Below, piece by piece: positions 39,423 to 48,176 of a stretch of 64,000 nt of DNA. A program made the translations under genes and the position numbers. This stretch comes from Marinicella marina (GTDB lineage: Bacteria; Pseudomonadota; Gammaproteobacteria; Xanthomonadales; Marinicellaceae). The notes beneath the pieces are model-generated. The model had not been told where the DNA came from and searched no databases. It saw nothing but the letters and a program-made list of their open reading frames with translations. Each line of letters begins with the position of its first letter. Positions within the stretch are counted from its first letter, which is position 1. Where the stretch lies: the NCBI RefSeq assembly GCF_030065545.1, contig NZ_JASJNC010000006.1, forward strand, positions 62,001 through 126,000, read 5' to 3'.

Positions 39423-40574
39423 ATGGCACAGAAAGACTTATACGAAATATTGGGTATCCAAAAATCAGCCACCAAGGCTGAAATCAAGAAAGCATTCAAA
39501 CGCACCGCGATGAAGTACCATCCCGATCGGAATGCCGATGATCCCACTGCGCAAGATAAATTCAAAGAAGCGCAAATGGCGTATGAAATTTTAAAAGATG
39601 AAACCAAGCGCCAAACCTATGACCAATATGGATTTGACGCGGTCAGCGGCCAAGGCGGTGGTCAAGGTGGCTTTGGCGGCGGTGGTTTCCAGGGCGATGT
39701 CGGTGATATTTTTGGTGACATTTTCAGTGACATCTTCGGTGGCGGTGGCCGTCGCGGAGGTGGTGGTCGTTCTGCTGGGCCACAGCGTGGACGCGATGTA
39801 CAAATCGAAATGACAGTTGAGCTGGAAGAAGCCATCAATGGCGTCAACAAAGAAATCAACATCCCAACTATGGTTTCATGTGATCCCTGTAAAGGCACGG
39901 GCTCAAAAGACGGCGAAACCAAAACCTGCCAAACTTGTAACGGCATCGGTCAGGTGCGCATGCAACAAGGCATGTTCTCAGTACAACAGGCCTGTCCAGA
40001 CTGTCAGGGTCAAGGCACCATCATCAGTAACCCTTGCGGCAACTGTGGTGGCCAAGGCAGACGCCAAGAATCGAAAAAACTCAATGTGAAGATTCCAGCT
40101 GGCGTCGACCAAGGTGATCGCATTCGATTATCTGGTAAAGGCGAGGCGGGACCGAAAGGTGGACCCGCTGGTGATTTGTACGTTGATATCCGCGTGTTGC
40201 CACATGATATTTTTGTGCGTGAGGGTGATTCACTGTTTTGTGAGATGCCGATTGACTTCACCACAGCTTGCTTGGGTGGCGAGATCAAAGTGCCGACCCT
40301 GTCAGGTGAAGTGAAATTAAAAGTACCGGCAGAAACCCAATCGGGTAAACAGTTCCGTTTGCGCGGAAAAGGTGTGAAATCAGTGCGTTCACACAGCACT
40401 GGTGACTTGTACTGTAAGGTCAATGTCGAAACACCAGTTAACCTGTCATCTGAGCAGAAAGACTTATTAGAAAAATTCGCCCAGACTGTAAAAGATGCCG
40501 GCGATAAAAACAACCCCAAACGCAAAGGCTGGTTTGATAATGTGAAATCGTTTTTGGATCGCATGACGGGTTAA
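39423..40574 (+). CDS. dnaJ: Chaperone DnaJ (Hsp40)
   Basis: Co-chaperone that stimulates DnaK ATP hydrolysis. The 383-residue product has a J domain (residues 1-70 with the HPD tripeptide in YHPDRNADD), a Gly/Phe-rich segment (about 77-125), four CxxCxGxG zinc repeats ([32 protein letters not shown]) and the C-terminal peptide-binding and dimerisation domains. This is a type I DnaJ of normal length. dapB follows after nine bases. Confidence 0.97.
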   Translation: MAQKDLYEILGIQKSATKAEIKKAFKRTAMKYHPDRNADDPTAQDKFKEAQMAYEILKDETKRQTYDQYGFDAVSGQGGGQGGFGGGGFQGDVGDIFGDIFSDIFGGGGRRGGGGRSAGPQRGRDVQIEMTVELEEAINGVNKEINIPTMVSCDPCKGTGSKDGETKTCQTCNGIGQVRMQQGMFSVQQACPDCQGQGTIISNPCGNCGGQGRRQESKKLNVKIPAGVDQGDRIRLSGKGEAGPKGGPAGDLYVDIRVLPHDIFVREGDSLFCEMPIDFTTACLGGEIKVPTLSGEVKLKVPAETQSGKQFRLRGKGVKSVRSHSTGDLYCKVNVETPVNLSSEQKDLLEKFAQTVKDAGDKNNPKRKGWFDNVKSFLDRMTG

Positions 40575-40583
40575 AGTAACAGC

Positions 40584-41357
40584 ATGAACACACCCATCAA
40601 AGTCATTATCTCAGGCGTATCAGGCCGCATTGGACGCCGTTTACTGAAATTGGTATTGGCCGATAAAAACTTTCAGCTGGTGGCTGGCTTGGTCTCACCC
40701 GGCAGCCGCCACTTGGGTCGAGATTTAGGTGATTTGATTCAAAGTAACGCCACCGGCATTCAAGCGATTGAATCCTTGGCCGAGGTGAAAGCCGATGTGG
40801 TGATTGATTTCGCCCAGCCTGAGGGCTTTGATGAGCTGGTGGATTACTGTGTGTTACAGCAGACTGCCTTGATCAGCGGCACCACTGGCCTGAATCAAGA
40901 CAGTTTTGACCGCATAGGACAGGCTGCAAAGTACATCCCCATCATGTGGACATCTAATTTTTCACTGAACATCCAGATCATGAAAAATTTACTGCAAATG
41001 GTCAAACAAGTGAACCCCAAAGCCCAGTTCAGCATTACTGAAACCCACCACATCCATAAAAAAGACATGCCATCAGGCACTGCCATTTCGCTGGCACAAG
41101 CCGTCGATGCCCAAAGTAACATGACCAAAACCGACACCGCTTCATTCAAACTCGGGGACGTCGACATCCACGCCATTCGGCAGGGTGAAGTTCCTGGTAC
41201 TCACGAAGTTACCGTCAAATTGGCCGATGAAACCTTCATCTTCAAACACGAAGCCCACGACCCCACTATCTTCGCCCAAGGCGCCCTCGGTGCGGCCAAA
41301 TGGATCACTGGCAAACCCGTTGGTTTTTATGATTTGAATGCGGTATTGATGGGTTGA
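40584..41357 (+). CDS. dapB: 4-hydroxy-tetrahydrodipicolinate reductase
   Basis: Second step of the lysine/diaminopimelate branch, using NAD(P)H. The 257-residue product has the nucleotide-binding loop SGVSGRIGRR (residues 10-19), the GTTGL motif after residue 98, and the catalytic ETHHIHKKDMPSGTA motif with His155, His156 and Lys159. It is nine bases after dnaJ, so it may be partly under heat-shock control; dapB next to dnaJ is found in other gammaproteobacteria. Confidence 0.95.
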   Translation: MNTPIKVIISGVSGRIGRRLLKLVLADKNFQLVAGLVSPGSRHLGRDLGDLIQSNATGIQAIESLAEVKADVVIDFAQPEGFDELVDYCVLQQTALISGTTGLNQDSFDRIGQAAKYIPIMWTSNFSLNIQIMKNLLQMVKQVNPKAQFSITETHHIHKKDMPSGTAISLAQAVDAQSNMTKTDTASFKLGDVDIHAIRQGEVPGTHEVTVKLADETFIFKHEAHDPTIFAQGALGAAKWITGKPVGFYDLNAVLMG

Positions 41358-41536
41358 TTAAATTTCAATATCTGCTGTTTTATTTGTTCTTATATCAAAA
41401 CAATATTTTATTAACCGCCCTAAATCTTTGCAGCTAGATTGATTTCATAACAAGCCATACATTCACCATAACTTCATCTGATATTCACTGAGATTGGTTC
41501 ATTATTTATCACTTTAAATCATTGTAACCCACCTGA
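41358..41536. other. AT-rich intergenic region before the ADP-ribosylglycohydrolase homologue
   Basis: 179 bases, strongly AT-rich, without terminator-like hairpin or gene. The next gene's promoter must lie here but no pair of hexamers stands out. Confidence 0.4.
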
Positions 41537-42646
41537 ATGAATACCCAGAAAAAGACCCCATACATACAAAAAAAAGCACAAGCTGCGATACGCAATACCT
41601 TCATAGCGGATGCTTTAGCCATGCCAGTGCATTGGTATTATCGGGTGGCTGATATTTATAAAGCCTTCCCAGATGGTGTTAATAAGTTTGTTGCGGCACC
41701 CGCCAACCATCCCTCGTCCATAATGAACCTGCACTCCACCAATCACGGAGGAAGAAAAGGCAGTGCGAAAGCAAACAAGCAGATAGTGGGAGAAGTCATC
41801 CTAAAGGGCAAGGCCAGGTATTGGAACCAAGCCAACGTACATTACCACCATGGCATGCCTGCAGGAGAGAATACCCTGAATGCTTATACTGTATTGTGGC
41901 TGTTGCAGTCGATCATCAATAACGGTGGTGCTTATGATGAAGCTGAATTTTTACAGCTTTATATCAACAACATGACAGCAAATTCTCCGCAACATCCTGA
42001 TACTTATGCTGAATCATATCACCGTGGCTTCTTTGCCAATTACGCCGCTGGTAAATCGCCCAATGCTTGTGGCGCAGTGACACATGACACAGCTTCAGTG
42101 GGTGGATTGGTGAGGATAGGGCCTTTCGCTTTGTTGTTGCTGCATCAGGGGCGTGACGTTGATGAGGTCAAGAAGCTCAGTACCGAACACTTGCTACTGA
42201 CGCACCCGGATGAAAACCTGAAGCGCGTCTGTAGCCGTTATGTGGATTTGATTGCGGCCTTGTACCACAATGATGATGTGGACGCGGTTGAGCGGATTTT
42301 ATATGAGGCCTTCAAAACCAACACCTCCCTGAAGATCCAACCAGAGCAGGTCAGCCGTTTAGCCGATGAGTATGTGGTGGGGCAGGTTTATTCAACCGCT
42401 TGTTACATCAGCGACTCGTGGCCGGCCGTGCTGTATTTGGCGTTGAAATACCACCGTGACCCAAAGGCGGCTTTAATCAGTAATGTGAACGTGGGTGGTG
42501 ACAATGTTCACCGTGGCAGTGTTTTGGGCTTTATTTTGGGGGTGGCGAATCCTGTGGATTTAGGTGACACATACGGCGTGCTTTTGAATCAAAAGCGCAT
42601 CAATCAAAGCGTTGAGCAATTGTTCTCAATCAATCAAACGAACTGA
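41537..42646 (+). CDS. Divergent ADP-ribosylglycohydrolase-family protein (J1-crystallin-like)
   Basis: A 369-residue helical protein of the ADP-ribosylglycohydrolase family, shown by FIADALAMPVHWYY near residue 23 and NVNVGGDNVHRGSVLGFILGVANP near residue 317. In active enzymes these places carry the magnesium-binding TDD and GGDTDT motifs; here the second reads GGDNVHRG (Asp322 kept, the next two changed), as in jellyfish J1 crystallin and related proteins. The function is thus uncertain: it may hydrolyse a different ADP-ribose conjugate, or only bind one. Its last 17 bases overlap the convergent spondin-domain gene. Confidence 0.82.
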   Translation: MNTQKKTPYIQKKAQAAIRNTFIADALAMPVHWYYRVADIYKAFPDGVNKFVAAPANHPSSIMNLHSTNHGGRKGSAKANKQIVGEVILKGKARYWNQANVHYHHGMPAGENTLNAYTVLWLLQSIINNGGAYDEAEFLQLYINNMTANSPQHPDTYAESYHRGFFANYAAGKSPNACGAVTHDTASVGGLVRIGPFALLLLHQGRDVDEVKKLSTEHLLLTHPDENLKRVCSRYVDLIAALYHNDDVDAVERILYEAFKTNTSLKIQPEQVSRLADEYVVGQVYSTACYISDSWPAVLYLALKYHRDPKAALISNVNVGGDNVHRGSVLGFILGVANPVDLGDTYGVLLNQKRINQSVEQLFSINQTN

Positions 42647-43313
42647 TAAACACCACATCGGGTGATGTGCCTGTGACTGATAATCTTTCGAATAATAAGG
42701 CGCCCAATGGCACGCCATTATCTAAAGGCGCTGTGGTGATTCGAGAGATTGGTTCGGCCGGACTGGTGATCTGATTACTGCTGGTATAGGTGGTGCCACT
42801 GTCTGTGCCTGAATCATAAGGCTGTAAATCATATATGGCTTCCTCTACCCAAACCTCGTTGTCCAATAAATCAATGCCATGGACGCCGACGAACCAATCT
42901 GGACTGGGTGCAATCATGGAAACCAAGCTGACTTGTGCATGTGAGTAACTGACATTGAATTCAATGTTTGTCATTCCTGTGGTACCTAAATCTGACTCAA
43001 TCAAGTAATTTTCAGCGAAACCATTGTTGATATGGCTGATGACTTCGCTACGAAGTGTGCCGACAAAACCAAATTCAGCAACGTCTTTGATTCCTGCAGT
43101 TGCCAATTCGTCAGGAGACCAAATTTGAATTTGGGAGTCATGAGTGGCCCCAACCCAAGTTGAAAAATGTGCACCAATTGGGAAATCTGTGGGGTGGGAT
43201 TCGCTGCTCCACTCGCTGATGAAGGTGACCCTGTATGTGGCGGCATATTCTTGTGCTACAACATTTTGAATCAGCAGTAAAAACAGTGTCAAGATAATGG
43301 TTTTGGTTAGCAT
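42630..43313 (-). CDS. Secreted spondin-domain protein
   Basis: A 227-residue product with a signal peptide ending near VVAQE. The body fits the Spondin_N domain of F-spondin and mindin: YRVTFISEWSSESHPTDFP, then AHFSTWVGATHDSQ, AGIKDVAEFG, and SPDWFVGVHGIDLL. In animals the domain binds other proteins and bacterial surfaces; bacterial members are secreted proteins of unknown role. The final residues (VVFISSFD) leave no anchor or sorting motif. The 3' end overlaps the preceding convergent gene by 17 bases. Confidence 0.85.
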   Translation of the reverse strand: MLTKTIILTLFLLLIQNVVAQEYAATYRVTFISEWSSESHPTDFPIGAHFSTWVGATHDSQIQIWSPDELATAGIKDVAEFGFVGTLRSEVISHINNGFAENYLIESDLGTTGMTNIEFNVSYSHAQVSLVSMIAPSPDWFVGVHGIDLLDNEVWVEEAIYDLQPYDSGTDSGTTYTSSNQITSPAEPISRITTAPLDNGVPLGALLFERLSVTGTSPDVVFISSFD

Positions 43314-43398
43314 TTAATTCACTCAAATCAGATTAAGTACAATCATAGGACATGAGCACGAGGAAAATCCTCACAAAAGAATCACAAAAATTTATTCG

Positions 43399-44307
43399 TT
43401 AGCTATAAATTTCTTGGGCGGCCTGAAACACCAATGCATGCCTTTTAGCCAGTGCAGGGGTGTCCTTGTCGTATCCGCCACCGATGACTGTGGCGACTGG
43501 CAGGTTGTGTTGTTTCAGTGTTGAAAGGACCAACCGTTCACGAGCCAGGATGCCATCGGTGCTGATATTCAAATAGCCCAAGCCGTCATTGGCATAGATG
43601 TCAACACCGGCATCATAAAACACCAGATCGGGTTGTGATAACTGAATGGCCTGATACAGGGTTTCTTCGACCACGATTAGGTACTCAGCATCATTCATCC
43701 CTTTGGGTAGGCCGACGTCTAAATCGCTGGTGGCTTTGTGGTGTGGAAAATTTTTCTCACAATGAATCGAGCAGGTAAAGATGTGTTCATCATCAGACAG
43801 TATAGATGCGGTACCATCGCCTTGGTGTACATCACAATCAAAGATGAGTATGCGCTTGGCCTTGTTTTGGGCAATCAATGATTTGGCGGCCACTGCCAAA
43901 TCATTAAAAATACAATAACCGCGACCGTGGTCATAATTGGCATGGTGGGTGCCACCGGCGAGGTGACAGGCAATGCCGTGGTTCAAGGCAATGGATCCAG
44001 TCATCAAAGTGCCGTTGGGTGAAATCATCGATCTTTTGACCAAAGGTTCGCTCCAAGGCAGGCCCATCTTGCGCAATTCTTTGGTGCTCAGGAGGTTATT
44101 TTCAAAGCGGTTGATGTAATCGTCATCATGCGCCAATGCCAGCACCTCAGCTTTGACTCTACCTGGTCTGAATACGTTGTTGTTTTTGATCACACCTTGT
44201 GCATCCAGGCACTGGTATAGGTGATGAAACTTGCTCATCGGGAAGCGGTGATTGGCAGGGAAGCTGTACGAATAAAACGGACTGTACACCAATGGAATAG
44301 ACGTCAT
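43399..44307 (-). CDS. Histone deacetylase-like amidohydrolase
   Basis: Zinc-dependent deacetylase of the HDAC/AcuC superfamily. The 302-residue product has the active-site pair in AGGTHHANYDHGRGYCIFND, the zinc-binding FDCDVHQGDGT, and the later Asp in FYDAGVDIYANDGLGYLN, which leads into GGGYD. The overall form is the short, class IV-like bacterial type. Substrates could be acetylated polyamines or proteins. It is the last gene of a minus-strand cluster rsgA-NUDIX-S4-HDAC, 10 bases after the S4 gene. Confidence 0.9.
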   Translation of the reverse strand: MTSIPLVYSPFYSYSFPANHRFPMSKFHHLYQCLDAQGVIKNNNVFRPGRVKAEVLALAHDDDYINRFENNLLSTKELRKMGLPWSEPLVKRSMISPNGTLMTGSIALNHGIACHLAGGTHHANYDHGRGYCIFNDLAVAAKSLIAQNKAKRILIFDCDVHQGDGTASILSDDEHIFTCSIHCEKNFPHHKATSDLDVGLPKGMNDAEYLIVVEETLYQAIQLSQPDLVFYDAGVDIYANDGLGYLNISTDGILARERLVLSTLKQHNLPVATVIGGGYDKDTPALAKRHALVFQAAQEIYS

Positions 44308-44317
44308 TGGGTGATGT

Positions 44318-44536
44318 CTATTGTTGTAGTTTTACGGTGTAGGTTTCACCGTTGAATTCGATCACGAAACCGTCTTTGATTTTATTGCGGCGACGGGTTT
44401 CCACTGCGCCGTTGACTTTGACCAGTCCTTCATCGATAACGATCTTGGCTTCGCCACCGGTGCCAACCAGTCCTTCAAATTTAAGAATTTTATAAAGCTC
44501 AACGGGCTCTTTGTTGATGATGATGATTTGGCTCAT
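44318..44536 (-). CDS. Small S4-domain RNA-binding protein (YbcJ-like)
   Basis: A 72-residue protein consisting of an S4 domain: VELYKILKFEGLVGTGGEAKIVIDEGLVKVNGAVETRRRNKI. E. coli YbcJ is of the same size and type, with a role on ribosomal RNA proposed but not settled. It overlaps the NUDIX gene by four bases (ATGA), so the two are coupled. The neighbour rsgA also acts on the ribosome. Confidence 0.88.
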   Translation of the reverse strand: MSQIIIINKEPVELYKILKFEGLVGTGGEAKIVIDEGLVKVNGAVETRRRNKIKDGFVIEFNGETYTVKLQQ

Positions 44537-45102
44537 GGCATGTCGTATTGTTTCAGTAAATCGTAATCGATAATGATGTCTTCCTCTTTGATGGAAAAAT
44601 CACCGGTTTTCATTTCTTTGATGTATCGCTCTAAGGCAGTGATACCGACCGGAAAGGCCAGCTCGTCCCATGGGATGTGTTCGGGTGCAAAAAACTTCGC
44701 CTCCGAGGTTTCTGCGCCTGCACCGTAATGATTATGGGCTAATTGACCGCGGAAATAGACATGAACTTGATTGCGCTGAATGATGTTATAGACCCCAAAC
44801 AAGGTCACATTTTTTAAATCAGCCAGCACTTCTTCTTTCACTTCTCGGATGGCGCCAGTGCGTGTGGCCTCACCGTTTTCCATAAAGCCTGCTGGCACGT
44901 TCCAACAGCCTTTGCGAGGCTCGATGGTGCGTTTACCCAGTAATATTTTGCCTTCATGTTCAACGATACAGGCATTAACTATTTTAGGATTTTCATATTG
45001 GATGAAATCACAGCTTTGGCATTTGGCGCGCGGCTTGTCGTCGCCCTCAGGGATTCGGTACTTGACCGAATGGCCGCATTGGTTACAAAATTTAATACTC
45101 AT
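44533..45102 (-). CDS. NUDIX hydrolase with N-terminal zinc ribbon
   Basis: A 189-residue hydrolase of nucleoside diphosphate derivatives. The N-terminus has a zinc ribbon with Cys6, Cys9, Cys28 and Cys31; the NUDIX box is GFMENGEATRTGAIREVKEE (residues about 72-91), with the catalytic Glu pair in REVKEE. The zinc ribbon is of the kind seen in NADH pyrophosphatase-type and related NUDIX proteins, but the substrate cannot be told from sequence. It overlaps the S4 gene by four bases and begins 14 bases after rsgA. Confidence 0.9.
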   Translation of the reverse strand: MSIKFCNQCGHSVKYRIPEGDDKPRAKCQSCDFIQYENPKIVNACIVEHEGKILLGKRTIEPRKGCWNVPAGFMENGEATRTGAIREVKEEVLADLKNVTLFGVYNIIQRNQVHVYFRGQLAHNHYGAGAETSEAKFFAPEHIPWDELAFPVGITALERYIKEMKTGDFSIKEEDIIIDYDLLKQYDMP

Positions 45103-45116
45103 GGGGCTATTCTACC

Positions 45117-45995
45117 TCAACCCCAGTACTTCATACTGTCAACGATGCGTAAATAAGATTGGTATCTGTTTTCACGGATGGTTTTGTCCTTGACTGCCTG
45201 CATGATGGCACATTGTGGCTCATGGATGTGGGTGCAGTTACTGAATTTGCACATGCCTAAATGTTGTTGAAATTCGCGAAAGCCACTGGCCACTTGATGA
45301 GCGCTCATGTCCCACAGGCCATATTCCCAGACGCCGGGGGAGTCAATGATGTTGGCATTCAGCCCTTGATCGTAATACATCTGTGTGACGCTGGTGGTGT
45401 GTGCGCCTTTGCCAGTTTTATCTGATAATTTACCGGTTTTCAGTTCAATACCGGGCATCATCACCCGCGTGATCGATGATTTCCCCACACCCGATTGGCC
45501 CACTATCACTGTGGTTTTATCTTTTAACAGCGGTTTGATGCAGTTAATTGATGCGGTATCGTGTTTGCTGGTTTTAAAAACTTGATAACCCAGCTGTTCG
45601 TATTGGTTGATGAGGTTAATGAAAACCTGTGAATCGATGTCTGATTTGTTGAACACCAAGATCGGCTCAATGCCTTCGTGTTCGGCGGTGACTAAATAGC
45701 GATTCAAGATGTCACGGGTGGGTTCTGGTTTGACGGCCATGACAATCATGATCTGGTCGACGTTGGCAGCGATGTGTTGTTTGCGACCTTTGTTATCGGC
45801 CCGACTGAAGGTGTTGAACCTCTTACTGATTTTGTTGATGATGGATTCCGCTTTGTTCTCAGTGACTTCAACCAAGTCACCACAAATCGGCTTCAGTTTG
45901 CGGGCAAAAAACGCATGAGATTTTTCATGGGTTTCATTGTTCAAAAGTGTCGCGGTGGTTTTTTGGGTGGATGCCACGCGGTATAATTCTGTCAT
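45117..45995 (-). CDS. rsgA: Ribosome small-subunit GTPase RsgA
   Basis: Circularly permuted GTPase that helps mature the 30S subunit. The 292-residue product has an N-terminal OB fold, then the G motifs in permuted order: G4 NKSD (about residue 116), G1 GQSGVGKS (about 165), and G3 DSPG (about 218), followed by the C-terminal zinc domain CKFSNCTHIHEPQC. It is somewhat shorter than E. coli RsgA (350) because the N-terminal extension is missing. It is transcribed divergently from orn, a common neighbour in gammaproteobacteria. Confidence 0.95.
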   Translation of the reverse strand: MTELYRVASTQKTTATLLNNETHEKSHAFFARKLKPICGDLVEVTENKAESIINKISKRFNTFSRADNKGRKQHIAANVDQIMIVMAVKPEPTRDILNRYLVTAEHEGIEPILVFNKSDIDSQVFINLINQYEQLGYQVFKTSKHDTASINCIKPLLKDKTTVIVGQSGVGKSSITRVMMPGIELKTGKLSDKTGKGAHTTSVTQMYYDQGLNANIIDSPGVWEYGLWDMSAHQVASGFREFQQHLGMCKFSNCTHIHEPQCAIMQAVKDKTIRENRYQSYLRIVDSMKYWG

Positions 45996-46095
45996 GCTGC
46001 TATGGTAACTTAAATAGTGCTTTTATCCAACAATGCACTGAATCAGCGGTTAAAATATAGACCAAACATTATTAATTACATCAAGGGACATCTGT

Positions 46096-46674
46096 ATGAG
46101 CAACAAAACCAATTTAATTTGGATTGACTTAGAAATGACTGGCTTGGACCCAATCAAAGACCGCATCATTGAAATTGCCACCATTGTGACTAACCAAGAA
46201 TTAGAAGTCATAGCTGAGGGGCCTGAACTGGCGGTGCATCAGGATGAGAAGATTTTATTGGCTATGGATGAATGGAACACCGAACACCACACAGATTCTG
46301 GTTTGTGGGATAGGGTATTGGCTTCGGATATTTCGGTGCGTGATGCCGAGAGATTAACCATTGAGTTTTTGCAGGAACATGTTGATATTCATGCGTCGCC
46401 CATGTGTGGTAACAGTATCTGTCAGGACCGCAGGTTTTTAGCCAAATCAATGCCTAAACTGGAAAATTATTTTCATTACCGCCAAATTGATGTCAGCTCA
46501 ATCAAAGAACTGATCAAACGCTGGAACCCAAAATTATTGGATGGTTTTACCAAGACAGGTCAGCACTTGGCTTTGGCTGATGTACAAGAATCTATTAAGG
46601 AATTACAGTATTACCGCCAATTCATGGGTGAAATCAGCGGACAAAAAAAACCACCAGGCCTGACTGAGTTTTAA
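46096..46674 (+). CDS. orn: Oligoribonuclease
   Basis: 3'-5' exonuclease that degrades di- and short oligoribonucleotides, essential in many gammaproteobacteria. The 192-residue product has the DEDDh motifs: [10 protein letters not shown] (Asp11, Glu13), [13 protein letters not shown], and the later [17 protein letters not shown] precedes the ATG. Its stop codon lies within a strong hairpin that separates it from the convergent pilH gene. Confidence 0.96.
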   Translation: MSNKTNLIWIDLEMTGLDPIKDRIIEIATIVTNQELEVIAEGPELAVHQDEKILLAMDEWNTEHHTDSGLWDRVLASDISVRDAERLTIEFLQEHVDIHASPMCGNSICQDRRFLAKSMPKLENYFHYRQIDVSSIKELIKRWNPKLLDGFTKTGQHLALADVQESIKELQYYRQFMGEISGQKKPPGLTEF

Positions 46675-46690
46675 CCGGCTGGTGGTTTTT
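46647..46690. terminator. Bidirectional terminator between orn and pilH
   Basis: AACCACCAG and CTGGTGGTT form a 9-base stem flanked by A-run and T-run; the left arm is within the last codons of orn. It can stop transcripts from both sides. Confidence 0.8.
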
Positions 46691-46709
46691 AGGTTTTTGT
46701 AGAAACAGT

Positions 46710-47072
46710 TTAAGAAAGGTGGTTATTTAAAACATCTTTCAGTGCTTTCTCAGTAACTGGCTTAACCAAATATTCTTTGGCGCCCTGACGCAATCCCCAA
46801 ACACGATCTGTTTCCAATTTTTTAGTGGTAACGATAATGATGGGTATGTGAGCCGTGCGTTCGTCCTTTGAAATTTTTCTGGTGGCTTGGAAACCATTTA
46901 AGTCAGGCATGACCACATCCATCAAAATCAAATCAGGCAACTGTTCTCTGGCTATTTGGATACCTTCCTTGCCATCTTCAGTCAGCAATGTTTCATGACC
47001 CAGTTTTTCAACAATCTTTTGCATGCCATACAATTGAGAAGGTGAATCATCAATAATTAATATTCTTGCCAT
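46710..47072 (-). CDS. pilH: Single-domain response regulator PilH
   Basis: A 120-residue CheY-like receiver with the phosphoacceptor Asp52 in LILMDVVMPDLNGFQATRKIS, the acidic pair Asp8 and Asp9, and the Lys in YLVKPV. The run DLNGFQATRKIS and IPIIIVTTK..ETDRVWG closely matches Pseudomonas PilH, which controls twitching motility through the Pil-Chp system. Its usual neighbours (pilG, pilI, pilJ, chpA) are not in this window; here it stands alone downstream of a 2-oxoglutarate oxygenase gene with a 158-base gap. Confidence 0.88.
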   Translation of the reverse strand: MARILIIDDSPSQLYGMQKIVEKLGHETLLTEDGKEGIQIAREQLPDLILMDVVMPDLNGFQATRKISKDERTAHIPIIIVTTKKLETDRVWGLRQGAKEYLVKPVTEKALKDVLNNHLS

Positions 47073-47230
47073 AATTTTTCAATCTTTTTAACTGTTTAAT
47101 ATCTTAATGAATAATCCGGTTAAATGCAAAAAAATGTGCCATTTGTCTGGTAATGGCAGCGGAATTCAACATTGGTATTAAAAATAACGTCCCATCAACA
47201 AATTTTGTCACTAAATATTTGGCTCATGGA

Positions 47231-48175
47231 TTAACTCAATCCAATTTCTTTCAGTCTTTGATTGAGGAAGTCACGTGCCGTGATGTCAGGGTACTTAGCA
47301 CCTTGGCCTTCACACGATGGGATGCAACTGAGCACCGCATCTGGGTGGGGGTGACAGAAAAACGGCATTGAGTATCGATCAGATGTGTCATCACTGGGGT
47401 TAACTACACGGTGAGTGGTGGCTGGAATCACTTCGTTGGCAATGCGCGATAACATGTCACCTGAATCAACTACGATTTGGCCAGGGGTACTGTCCACAGC
47501 CAGCCATTGTCCGTCACGATCAAGCAGTTCCAAACCACTGTCCGTGGCGCCCACCAAAAGCGTGATTAGGTTGATGTCTTCATGGGCTGCAGCGCGAACC
47601 GAGCCGGGTAACTCAAAGTCTTTCATCGGCGGGTAGTGAATGGCCCTTAAGATTGAATTACCATCATGCGTTAGTTTTTCAAAATAATCTTTCGGTACAT
47701 CCAAGGCGGTGGCTAATGAGCGAAACATCACCAAAGCCGTTTGGTCAAGCTGTTCATAAAGCGCATAGGTTTTTTGTTTGAAACCTGGTATTTCATTGGG
47801 CCATAAGTTATTCGGGTATTCTTTGGCCAAATGATGGTCAGAATTGACTTCACGGCCCACATGCCAGAATTCTTTTAAGTCTGGGTTGGTGCTGTTTTTG
47901 GCGTGTTCTTGTAGGCGTGGTACGTAGCCGCGTTTGCCGCCGTCGTGGATGTTGTAATTTTGTTTGGTGGCCAACGGCAACTGAAAGAAAGACTTGAACA
48001 CTGCATAACATTCATCAACCAATGCAAAATCAAACTGATAAGGATTCAAAACGATAAACCCATAGTCTTTGAGACCAGCAAAAAAATTATCAACAAATCT
48101 TTGTTTTTCTAAATCGGTACCAGCGATGTAATCTTCAAGGTTTAGTTCTGGTACTTGGCGGGTGTTTGTCGTCAT
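47231..48175 (-). CDS. 2-oxoglutarate/Fe(II)-dependent oxygenase (isopenicillin N synthase-like)
   Basis: A 314-residue non-heme iron enzyme. The iron ligands are in AHEDINLITLL (His198, Asp200) and TTHRVVNP (His255); the 2-oxoglutarate-binding pair is DRYSMPFF (Arg267, Ser269). The N-terminal region (DYGFIVLN) is also typical. ATG 48175 with GAGGA upstream is chosen over TTG 48187. It starts one base after the ccmI stop, so it is carried on the end of the ccm operon. The substrate is unknown; bacterial members are often annotated by homology only. Confidence 0.92.
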   Translation of the reverse strand: MTTNTRQVPELNLEDYIAGTDLEKQRFVDNFFAGLKDYGFIVLNPYQFDFALVDECYAVFKSFFQLPLATKQNYNIHDGGKRGYVPRLQEHAKNSTNPDLKEFWHVGREVNSDHHLAKEYPNNLWPNEIPGFKQKTYALYEQLDQTALVMFRSLATALDVPKDYFEKLTHDGNSILRAIHYPPMKDFELPGSVRAAAHEDINLITLLVGATDSGLELLDRDGQWLAVDSTPGQIVVDSGDMLSRIANEVIPATTHRVVNPSDDTSDRYSMPFFCHPHPDAVLSCIPSCEGQGAKYPDITARDFLNQRLKEIGLS

Positions 48176-48176
48176 C

